64,000 bases of DNA, taken from Reyranella massiliensis 521 (GTDB lineage: Bacteria > Pseudomonadota > Alphaproteobacteria > Reyranellales > Reyranellaceae). Position 1 is the stretch's first letter. The number at the start of each line of letters is the position of its first letter. The position numbers and the translations under genes were made by a program. Below the pieces are notes generated by a model that searched no databases, had not been told where the DNA came from, and worked only from the letters and a program-made list of their open reading frames with translations. The DNA is taken from NCBI RefSeq assembly GCF_000312425.1, contig NZ_HE997181.1:5131788-5195787 (forward strand), given 5' to 3'. Below, piece by piece: positions 54,721 to 64,000 of this stretch.

Positions 54721-55842
54721 TTAGCTCCGAGTCAGGTGGCGACGCATGAAGTCGAACAAGGTGCGCAGGGCAATGCCATACTCCTTGTCGTTAAAATAGT
54801 GCGTCGCGCCGGGAATGATAAAGGCTTCGACGTCCTTTCCGTGATTTCGCAACGCCTCCGCCATGGTCGTCGTCTGATCGACCGGCACGTTCTCGTCGCT
54901 ATCGCCATGGATCAGCAGCACCGGAATGTCGATCTGCGCAACGCGGAATATCGGAGAGCGAACAGGCAACCCTTCGGGGCCGCAGAGATCGTCGAGATAA
55001 TCGCGAATGAACGGATTTGCCGCGCGCCAGCGTGCGAGATCGGTCGGCGCAAAATAGGAGGCGACCGCCTTGATCGGCGGCTTGTGCGCTGCCGTCAGCA
55101 GCGCTACCTGGCCGCCCATCGAAGCGCCGACCAGGCCGATACGGTCGCGATCGACCGATGGCCGCTTGGTCAGCCAGTCGATGGCCGCCAGAACGTCGAG
55201 CGGCTGGCGCAGCCCCTGATCGCTTTCGCCCTCCGAGCCCAGCCAGCCGCGCAGCGACAGCGCGAGCGTGGCGTAGCCGTTGGCGGAAGCCCGCCGCGCC
55301 AGGCCGACGAGATTGTGGGCATGGCCGGCGAAGCCGTGCAGCAGGATCAATGCCGGATAGGGCGGCTGTCCCGCCTGGGGCTTGAAGAAGTAACCGCCCA
55401 AGGTGACGCCATGACCGGGCACGCGCACCTGCTCGGCGTCGGCGAGGTCGGGCAGCTCATCCCAACGGTGCACGACCTCGATCGGCACGCCGTCGGGATC
55501 GCGAAAGCCCACCGAGTAGTAGCCGGGGGCGAAGTATTCGAGTTCCTTGGGCGGCTGCAGGATCTCCGCGCCGGCGTCGCGCAGCTCGGCGAACACCTGA
55601 TCGACCTGGGCGCGGCTCTCGGCCGAGACGGCAAGCCACAGCGCGCCCGGCCCGTAGGACACGCCGTCCTTGGCCTGGCGCATGACGAAGTGGTCGTAGC
55701 CGCGCGACCACATCACGCGATCGGGATGTGCCCAGACACGGCGGAAGCCCAGCATCGGCAACCACAGGCGATGGAAGGCCACGGAGCGCCCGAGGTCGCT
55801 CACCTCGATCGCGGCACCGGCGAAGGAGGGACGAGGGCGCAT
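54721..55842 (-). CDS. VOC domain fused to an alpha/beta hydrolase
   Basis: A 373-residue two-domain protein. Residues 1-130 are a VOC/glyoxalase domain (AIEVSDLGRSVAFHRLWLPML, then APGYYSVGFRDPDGVPIEVVHRW). Residues about 140-373 are a dienelactone hydrolase/prolyl-oligopeptidase-type alpha/beta hydrolase (LILLHGFAGHAHN; nucleophile in IGLVGASMGGQ, Asp in LIHGDSDENVP, His in PGATHYF). The fusion is read in one frame without a break. The ATG at 55842 overlaps the DinB stop (TGATG). The substrate is unknown; the pair suggests conversion of a lactone or ester by a VOC enzyme and a hydrolase in sequence. Confidence 0.85.
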   Translation of the reverse strand: MRPRPSFAGAAIEVSDLGRSVAFHRLWLPMLGFRRVWAHPDRVMWSRGYDHFVMRQAKDGVSYGPGALWLAVSAESRAQVDQVFAELRDAGAEILQPPKELEYFAPGYYSVGFRDPDGVPIEVVHRWDELPDLADAEQVRVPGHGVTLGGYFFKPQAGQPPYPALILLHGFAGHAHNLVGLARRASANGYATLALSLRGWLGSEGESDQGLRQPLDVLAAIDWLTKRPSVDRDRIGLVGASMGGQVALLTAAHKPPIKAVASYFAPTDLARWRAANPFIRDYLDDLCGPEGLPVRSPIFRVAQIDIPVLLIHGDSDENVPVDQTTTMAEALRNHGKDVEAFIIPGATHYFNDKEYGIALRTLFDFMRRHLTRS

Positions 55843-56411
55843 CAACTCGGTTCGAGCCCGAGCGCCAGCAGCTCGTCGCGGCGAAGATGCTGCTCGCCGG
55901 CGAGAAAGAACTCGTCGAGTTGCGGTGGCTTCACGGCAGTACCGGCCAGCATGGCGTGGGCCTGCCCGCGATGATGGGTCTGGTGTTGGAAAAGATGTTC
56001 GAGGATCGACAGTACGCTCGACGGCGGCGGCGTGCGGTTGGGCCGCGGCAACACCAGACCTTCGAGGAGGCTCGCTTCGGTCTGGCGTTCGCAGAAGGCG
56101 AGCAGCCGACGGTCGCTCGCGATCTGGGCCGTGTGGAGTGAGGCCGCGTCGGGAAAGTCGGGCGGCGGATCGTTGTAGCGCTGCAGCACTGTCGGATCGC
56201 GCTCTAGGGCGTCGATGTAATAGGTATCGACCCACAGAATGTGGTTCAGCGTGGCGCGCAGCGTGGGAAAGAAGCTCGTGCGCGGGGCAGCGAACTCCGC
56301 CGGCGACAGTGCCTTGCAGGCGCTGAGCAGGCGGTGGTTCGCCCAGATGTTGTTGCGAGCCATGGCGACGGTGTGGTCACCCAGCCCCCCGCGTTGAGAA
56401 GCTGGTGCCAT
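55842..56411 (-). CDS. DinB-family protein
   Basis: A 189-residue DinB four-helix-bundle protein (NNIWANHRLLSACKALSPAEF; TLNHILWVDTYYIDAL; ILEHLFQHQTHHRGQAHAML). The three His ligands of the family appear as H57-like, H142-like and H146-like positions in NHILW and HQTHHRGQ. The family includes metal-dependent thiol transferases, but most members are unassigned. The start is proposed at 56411 (GGGAG nearby); 56363 is possible. It lies 20 bases after aconitase. Confidence 0.8.
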   Translation of the reverse strand: MAPASQRGGLGDHTVAMARNNIWANHRLLSACKALSPAEFAAPRTSFFPTLRATLNHILWVDTYYIDALERDPTVLQRYNDPPPDFPDAASLHTAQIASDRRLLAFCERQTEASLLEGLVLPRPNRTPPPSSVLSILEHLFQHQTHHRGQAHAMLAGTAVKPPQLDEFFLAGEQHLRRDELLALGLEPS

Positions 56412-56431
56412 GGCTCCCGTTTCTGCCGGCG

Positions 56432-59119
<2,688 letters not shown>

Positions 59120-59160
59120 ATCGTACTCCTGCGAGGTCGGTTTTTATGCGGACGGATGGC

Positions 59161-59189
59161 AAAATAGGGGCACGGAACGGCACAGGCAA
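59161..59189 (-). promoter_or_regulatory. Candidate sigma70 promoter for acnA
   Basis: On the minus strand, TTGCCT (59189-59184) is followed by 17 bases and TATTTT (59166-59161). The -10 is about 42 bases before the acnA start. Confidence 0.5.
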
Positions 59190-59231
59190 TCGGCGGATGC
59201 AGCCTGGTGGTCCTTGTGCCAGATTGGTGCC

Positions 59232-60245
59232 ATGCAACGTCGAATGGTGCAGCTGTTCGGGCTCGTCGCCATCGTCCTCGCTCTATCTGGCGAGGCCGTG
59301 GCGCAGCGCAATGCCACTGAATCGTGGGATCCGTCGTCGCGGGAGTTTCCCTCCAGCGGTCCTTCGGACAGCTCGTCGGGTTCGGGGGCAGCTGCGGCGG
59401 GCCGGAATGCGACGCTCGATTCGCTGAACAAGATCCTGTCGGCCTCGCAGCTCTCGGCCCTGGATCGTTCGATGTATCTGAGCATCCGTGCCTTTCAGCT
59501 CAGCCGGCTCGGACGCGACGCGGACAGCCAGAAGGACATTGCCGAGATGGGCCGGGTCCTGCCCTCGGACTGGCAGGTCGTAATGTCGCTGGCCATGCCG
59601 AGTCTCGCAGGCGGCGGCGACCGTGCAGCGGCACTGCGCACGCTCGACAGTGCCCTGGCGCGTAAGCCCGGCGATCCCTCGCTGATGGTCGCCCAGGCCC
59701 AGGTCTATATGCAGATCGCCGATTTTCCGCGCGCTTTGGGGCTGCTCGACTCCGCCCTGGCCAATGCGAAGAGCGACAGCGAGCGACGCGCTGCCTTGTT
59801 TTTCCGCGGCCATGCCAACTTCAATCTCGGCAACTACGCGCAGGCTGCCGACGACTTCAACGGCTCGCTGGAGGGCCGTCCGACCCTCAAGTCGAAGATT
59901 TCGCCGCTTCTCTGGCGCTACGCCGCGCAGGTGCGCGCGCGGCGCGACGCACGGGCGGCGCTGGCGAGGGATGTCGGTGCCGAGAGCCTGAACGAATGGC
60001 CCGGCCAGATCGTGCGCTTCCTGTTGGGCAAGGGCTCATCGGGCGAACTCGAGGTTGCCGCCGAGTCCGACGAAACCGCCAAGCGCAGCAATGGCAAATG
60101 TCCGTCAGCCTTCTTCATCGGCATGGATGCGGTGCGTCGCGGCGACAAGCAGAGGGCGCGCGAACAGTTCCAGCTTGCCCAGGCGCGTTGTCCCACGACC
60201 TCGGAGATGAACTGGGCCGCCTCCAGCGAGCTGAAGCGACTGTGA
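59232..60245 (+). CDS. Secreted TPR-repeat protein of unknown function
   Basis: A 337-residue protein with an N-terminal signal peptide (MQRRMVQLFGLVAIVLALSG, cleaved near AVAQ), a Ser/Gly-rich linker (about 30-60), then TPR-like helices (about 75-330: AALRTLDSALARKPGDPSLM, LGLLDSALANAKSDS, LFFRGHANFNLGNYAQAADD). Two cysteines near 292 and 320 could form a disulfide. I chose the ATG at 59232 because the signal peptide follows at once; earlier in-frame sites run over the acnA promoter. A periplasmic scaffold is plausible; no partner is obvious. Confidence 0.75.
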   Translation: MQRRMVQLFGLVAIVLALSGEAVAQRNATESWDPSSREFPSSGPSDSSSGSGAAAAGRNATLDSLNKILSASQLSALDRSMYLSIRAFQLSRLGRDADSQKDIAEMGRVLPSDWQVVMSLAMPSLAGGGDRAAALRTLDSALARKPGDPSLMVAQAQVYMQIADFPRALGLLDSALANAKSDSERRAALFFRGHANFNLGNYAQAADDFNGSLEGRPTLKSKISPLLWRYAAQVRARRDARAALARDVGAESLNEWPGQIVRFLLGKGSSGELEVAAESDETAKRSNGKCPSAFFIGMDAVRRGDKQRAREQFQLAQARCPTTSEMNWAASSELKRL

Positions 60246-60248
60246 GGA

Positions 60249-61046
60249 TCAGCCCGCCAGCGCCAGGGGCGCGATGAAGCGGGCGACTTCGGAAAGAACG
60301 TAGCTGGGCTGCTGCAGGTGCGGGCTGTGGCCGCAATCGGCGACCAGCCTGGTTTCGCAATAGCCGCCGACCTTGCCGGCAATGATGCCGAGCTGCAGCT
60401 CGCTGCCATACTCGTCGTCTTCGCCCTGGACCGCCTGCAGGGGCACCAGCACGCCGGGCAGCCTGCCGTTGGCGTCCATCGGCTCGAAGCCCGGCGCCAC
60501 CCAGGCGTCGGACCACAGATGGAAGGCGCGGTCGACGTTGTCTCCATGATACTTGGAAAGCCGCTGACGCAGGTCGCCTGCGGCAAAGGCCTCGCGCGCC
60601 TTCCGGATTGCCGCGACGCAGACCGGCTCGTTGATCGCATGTGCGGCCAGGGTCACGACGGCGCGCAGCGGCTCGGGATCGCGGGCGGCGTAGTTCAAGG
60701 CAATCGTGCCGCCGTCGCTGTGGCCGACCAGCACGCAGTCGTCGACGGCCAGGGCCGCGAGCAGGCGCGGCAGAATGTCGTCGGCCTCGATCTCCATGTA
60801 GCGGACGCCCGGATCGGACGGCCAGGGACTCGACCGGCCGTAGCTGGTGCGGTCGTAGACGATGCCCCGGCAACGCGTGGCGTCGCAGAGTTTCTGCGGA
60901 AAGTCGCGCCACATCTCGATGCAGCCCAAGCCTTCGTGCAGAAAGACGAGCGTGGTGCGTTCCAACCCGTCATCCTGGGCGGGCGAGAGGCGGCGCACGC
61001 GCAGGCGGCGGTCGCCAAGGTCGATCAGTTCGTCGTCGAGGTTCAC
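60249..61046 (-). CDS. Alpha/beta hydrolase
   Basis: A 265-residue cytoplasmic alpha/beta hydrolase. The nucleophile elbow is VLVGHSDGGTIAL, the oxyanion segment is LVFLHEGLGCIEMW, and the His is in ADCGHSPHLQQP. It is closest in style to small esterases/haloperoxidase-like hydrolases; substrate unknown. It starts with GTG at 61046. It converges on the TPR gene (3 bases between stops). Confidence 0.82.
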   Translation of the reverse strand: MNLDDELIDLGDRRLRVRRLSPAQDDGLERTTLVFLHEGLGCIEMWRDFPQKLCDATRCRGIVYDRTSYGRSSPWPSDPGVRYMEIEADDILPRLLAALAVDDCVLVGHSDGGTIALNYAARDPEPLRAVVTLAAHAINEPVCVAAIRKAREAFAAGDLRQRLSKYHGDNVDRAFHLWSDAWVAPGFEPMDANGRLPGVLVPLQAVQGEDDEYGSELQLGIIAGKVGGYCETRLVADCGHSPHLQQPSYVLSEVARFIAPLALAG

Positions 61047-61090
61047 ACCTCAGATGTAGCCGGGACGCGGCGCCGAGAGAAGGCGCCGGG

Positions 61091-62632
61091 TTAGCGCGCA
61101 GCCTGCAATGGAGCCTTGGCCGGTATCGCCGACGGCGGGCGGCACTTCGAGCGCTCGTTGGCGAGGGCCGTATCGCGGTTCCACCAGCCGCCGCCCAGTG
61201 CCTGGAACAGGGCAGCCGTGTTGGTGAGCCGCGCCGCCTGCGCCTGGATGCGTGTCAGGATGGCCTGCTGATAGGTGAGTTCGGCGATCAGCACGAAGAT
61301 GTAGGTCGTATCGCCGAGTTCCAGGCGCTTGCGGGCGATGTTGAGGCTGGTGGCGGCGGCGCGTTCGGCCTCGACGGCGGCCTTCAACGTTGTGGCGTCA
61401 TATTCGAGCGCGTTCAGCGTGTCGGCGACGTTGCGAAAGGCGGCCAGCACGGTCGACTGGTATTGCGCATCGGCCTGCTCCAGTGCGGCCTTGGCGCCCT
61501 TCTTCTTGGCGTAGAGCGCGCCGCCGTCGAGCACGGTCTGCGCGATGTTGAACCCGGCTATCGTTCCGGGGATGCCCGCCCCGAACAGCGTGTCGAGGCT
61601 GACGGAGTTGGCGGTGATGCCTGCGCTCAACGTGACCTGCGGCAACTGGTTGGCGATCGCCACGCCGACCAGTGCGCTGGCAGAGTGCAGGTTGGCTTCG
61701 GCGGCGCGCACGTCGGGACGCTGCTCCACCAGTTTGGACGGTAGACTGAGAGGCAACTCGCCGGGCAGCTTGAGATCGCCGAGCTCGAAGCGTTCCGCGA
61801 CTGGATTGCTGGGCAGCCGGCCGGTGAGATTGGCCATCAGGTTGCGCTGCTGCGCCAACGCCTTCTGTAGCGGCGGCAGGATGGCCTCCGATTGCGCCAT
61901 GGCGGCCTGCTGTGTCGCGACGTCCGCGCCGGGAATGGCACCGAGCCCGGATTGCTGCGTCAGGATGCCCAGCGTTTCGCGTTGGGCGGCGATGATCCGT
62001 TTGGTCGCCTCGACCTGGGCGCGCAACGAGGCTTCGAGGATGGCACCCGCAACAACATTGGACGCGAGCGACAGATAGGCGCCTTCGAGCTGGAAGCACT
62101 GCGCTTCGGCAAGCGCATCGAGCGACTCGATCTGGCGACGGTTGCCGCCCCAGATATCGAGGGCATAGGTGATCTGCAGTCCGGCCGTGAAGAGACCGAA
62201 AATATTCAACGACTGGTCCGAGAGCGGCGATTGCAGAGTGGTCGCCGTCTGATTTTGTGACCCGGTGAAGCCCGCCGAGATCGTCGGAAACAGCGTCGCC
62301 CGCTGTGCCCGCGCATTCGACTGCGCCACCTTGAGCGATGCGGCGGCGGCCCGGATGTCGGGATTTGCCCTCAGCGAACGTTCGATCAGGCTGTTGAGCT
62401 GTGGCGACTGGAACACGCCCCACCACTGGCCGGGAATGTCCATGCCCTGCACGATGCGCTGCGCCTCGCCGCCCGGAATGCCGGCGGCGATCAGGTCCGC
62501 CTTCTGGTCGGGCAGATAGGTGCGGGTTCCCGGGCCTTCGGGCGTCATGAAATCGGGCCCGACCGAGCAGGCGACCAGCGCCGTTGTTACGGCCAGGGCC
62601 GGAAATGCCTTGAGAAAGAGACGTCGCATCAT
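61091..62632 (-). CDS. NodT-family RND efflux outer-membrane lipoprotein
   Basis: Outer-membrane channel component of a tripartite efflux pump, 513 residues. It has a lipoprotein signal (ALAVTTALVACSVG, Cys at 22) and a TolC-like structure of two repeats with long coiled-coil segments (SLIERSLRANPDIRAAAASL; ARLTNTAALFQALGGGW near the end). Its ATG overlaps the stop of the RND gene by 4 bases, with GGAGGC upstream. Together with the pump and a membrane-fusion protein (not in the window) it would span both membranes. Confidence 0.9.
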   Translation of the reverse strand: MMRRLFLKAFPALAVTTALVACSVGPDFMTPEGPGTRTYLPDQKADLIAAGIPGGEAQRIVQGMDIPGQWWGVFQSPQLNSLIERSLRANPDIRAAAASLKVAQSNARAQRATLFPTISAGFTGSQNQTATTLQSPLSDQSLNIFGLFTAGLQITYALDIWGGNRRQIESLDALAEAQCFQLEGAYLSLASNVVAGAILEASLRAQVEATKRIIAAQRETLGILTQQSGLGAIPGADVATQQAAMAQSEAILPPLQKALAQQRNLMANLTGRLPSNPVAERFELGDLKLPGELPLSLPSKLVEQRPDVRAAEANLHSASALVGVAIANQLPQVTLSAGITANSVSLDTLFGAGIPGTIAGFNIAQTVLDGGALYAKKKGAKAALEQADAQYQSTVLAAFRNVADTLNALEYDATTLKAAVEAERAAATSLNIARKRLELGDTTYIFVLIAELTYQQAILTRIQAQAARLTNTAALFQALGGGWWNRDTALANERSKCRPPSAIPAKAPLQAAR

Positions 62633-64000
62633 GATGCCTCCGCGGCCGATGCTTGGGGGGCCTCGCTGGGGGCGGGCAGGTGTCGGCGCGAGAAGAGGCC
62701 GATGGCTGCCGGCAGGACAGTGAGGAAGAGCAGAGGCGCCAGCAGCGTGCCGCCGACGACGACGGTCGCCAGCGGGCGCTGGACCTGGCTGCCGATCGCC
62801 GTCGAGAAGGCGGCGGGCAGCAAGCCGACCGCCGCCGCGGCGCACGTCATCAGCACCGGCCGCAGCTGCACGCTGCAGGTCTCGCGCAGCGCGGCCTCGC
62901 GGTCGCGGCCCGCGTCGATCAGGCGGTTGAAGCAGGACAGCACCATGATGCCGTTCATGGCGGCGATGCCGAACAGCGCGACGAAGCCGATGGCCGCGGA
63001 GATACTGAAGGGCATGCCGACCACGAAGAGGCCGAGAACCCCGCCGATCAGCGCCATGGGGATCGCGCTGGCCGCCAGCAGCGTGTCGCGGAACGAGCCG
63101 AAGCTCATATAGAGCAGCAGGCCGATCAGGCCGATGGCGATCGGCACGGCGACGGCCAGTCGCTGCAGTGCGTTCTTGAGGTTGCCGAACTCGCCGACCC
63201 ACTCGATGCGATAGCCGCCGAGGATCTTCACCTGCTCGGCCACCTTCTGCTGGGCCTCGAGGATCGCGCTGCCGAGGTCGCGGCCGCGCACGCTGAACTT
63301 CACCGGGACGTAGCGTTCCTGCTGCTCGCGGTAGATGTAGTAGGCGCCGGAAACGAGCTCGACTTTGGCAACTTCGCTGAGCGGCACCTGGGTCACGCCG
63401 TTACCGATCTGGACGCCGATCTGGATGCTTTTGATCGCTTCGAGGTTTTGCCGGTATTTCGGCGCCAGGCGGACGACCATGGGGAAGTGCCGGTCGCTGC
63501 CGCCTTCGTAGACATCGCCGGCCGTCTGGCCTCCGATGGCGGCCTGGACGGTTGCGTTGATGTCGCCGGGCGCGAGGCCGTAGCGCGCGGCCCGGGTGCG
63601 GTCGATGTCGATGCGGATCGTTGGCTGGCCGAGCGAGGCCGACACGGCGAGGTCGGTGATGCCCGGCACCGTTGCCAGCACGTTCTTGATCTCGGTTCCG
63701 AGCTTAGCCAGCGTTTCGAGATCATTGCCGGAAATCTTGACCGAGTTCTCGCCCTTCACGCCGGACGCGGCTTCCTGGACATTGTCCTGGATGTACTGGG
63801 AAAAGGTGAATTCCACGCCGGGGAAGGCCTTCTGCAAGGCGTCGTTGATCTCGGCGATCAGGGCATCCTTGTCGACACCCTTGCGCCAGCGGTCGAGAGG
63901 CTTCAGCGGCACGAAGAACTCGGCATTGAAGAAGCCGGTCGAGTCGGTGCCGTCGTCGGGGCGACCGTGCTGGGAGATGACGGTTTCCGCCTCGGGGAAG
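62629..64000 (-). CDS. RND efflux transporter permease (5' part outside window)
   Basis: About 457 C-terminal residues of an inner-membrane proton-driven pump, in frame to the right edge of the window. The visible part has the porter subdomains (FFVPLKPLDRW, then QPTIRIDIDRTRAARYGLAPGDINATVQ), followed by six membrane helices. The VPLKPLDRWRKG and QYIQDNVQEAASGVKGENSVKI features recall the CzcA/CusA heavy-metal group more than AcrB. Metal specificity cannot be settled because the N-terminal half is missing. Coupled to the NodT-type outer-membrane gene. Confidence 0.88.
   Translation of the reverse strand, partial: FPEAETVISQHGRPDDGTDSTGFFNAEFFVPLKPLDRWRKGVDKDALIAEINDALQKAFPGVEFTFSQYIQDNVQEAASGVKGENSVKISGNDLETLAKLGTEIKNVLATVPGITDLAVSASLGQPTIRIDIDRTRAARYGLAPGDINATVQAAIGGQTAGDVYEGGSDRHFPMVVRLAPKYRQNLEAIKSIQIGVQIGNGVTQVPLSEVAKVELVSGAYYIYREQQERYVPVKFSVRGRDLGSAILEAQQKVAEQVKILGGYRIEWVGEFGNLKNALQRLAVAVPIAIGLIGLLLYMSFGSFRDTLLAASAIPMALIGGVLGLFVVGMPFSISAAIGFVALFGIAAMNGIMVLSCFNRLIDAGRDREAALRETCSVQLRPVLMTCAAAAVGLLPAAFSTAIGSQVQRPLATVVVGGTLLAPLLFLTVLPAAIGLFSRRHLPAPSEAPQASAAEAS

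Overview
The window is a contiguous, gene-dense, high-GC stretch of a Gram-negative chromosome, about 60 protein genes on both strands. It has no tRNA or rRNA gene, CRISPR array, insertion sequence or prophage that I can see. The content points to a free-living alphaproteobacterium: the giant NAD-glutamate dehydrogenase, the ubiE-ubiB-coaBC-dut run, the rho and maf-aroE / coaE-dnaQ-secB blocks, an intracellular PHA depolymerase, an orphan Bug/TctC binding protein, a CaiB CoA-transferase, and a promoter matching the alphaproteobacterial general-stress sigma factor EcfG. The overall mix resembles Rhodospirillales/Reyranella-like genomes, but that placement is a weak inference.

Layout. 1-2483 (-): 5' part of NAD-glutamate dehydrogenase. 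2.8-5.9 kb (+): class I ribonucleotide reductase nrdA-nrdB, with DnaA-like boxes in the leader and a terminator-like hairpin between the genes. 6-12.1 kb (-): yccF and a dipeptide/oligopeptide ABC operon (dppB-C-A-D-F). 12.26-12.99 kb (-): a short-chain dehydrogenase-fold protein carrying the complete motif set of a halohydrin dehalogenase, divergent from ubiE. 13-17.9 kb (+): ubiE, ubiB, a TauE/SafE permease, coaBC, dut. 17.9-20.65 kb (+): an Rrf2 regulator, a PcaC-like protein with a basic tail, a GNAT, a beta-hydroxyacid dehydrogenase and a cupin. 20.65-22.2 kb (+): rho, with a near-consensus promoter and a structured leader. 22.2-26.5 kb (-): an MFS transporter, a thioesterase, aroE, maf and a Tat-exported PQQ-type sugar dehydrogenase. 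26.6-29 kb (+): a quinone oxidoreductase, coaE and dnaQ, converging on secB. 29.7-31.6 kb (+): a PuuD-like glutamine amidotransferase and gentisate 1,2-dioxygenase. 31.6-33.9 kb (-): a CoA-transferase, an EI24 membrane protein and a lipoprotein. 34-37.4 kb (+): an uncharacterised secreted propeller / metallo-beta-lactamase / SDR operon. 37.5-42.6 kb (+): recQ, then a KaiC-like ATPase coupled to a hybrid histidine kinase behind a perfect EcfG-type promoter.

42.7-48.7 kb is mixed: a VOC protein, an ECF42-type sigma factor with its YCII/DGPF partner, a metallophosphoesterase, a TctC-like binding protein, a PHA depolymerase and an SCO1 copper chaperone. 48.8-54.7 kb holds an NDH-2 dehydrogenase, a flavin reductase, an amidase, acetyl-CoA synthetase and a nitroreductase. 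54.7-59.1 kb (-): a VOC-alpha/beta-hydrolase fusion, a DinB protein and aconitase. 59.2-61.0 kb: a secreted TPR protein and an alpha/beta hydrolase. 61.1-64 kb (-): a NodT-type outer-membrane factor and the C-terminal part of an RND pump that runs off the right edge.

The genes together describe aerobic heterotrophic metabolism (dNTP, quinone and CoA synthesis, TCA entry, acetate activation, PHA turnover, aromatic ring cleavage). The points most worth following are the halohydrin dehalogenase homologue, the stress-promoter-linked KaiC/histidine-kinase pair, and the regulatory structures around nrdA and rho.
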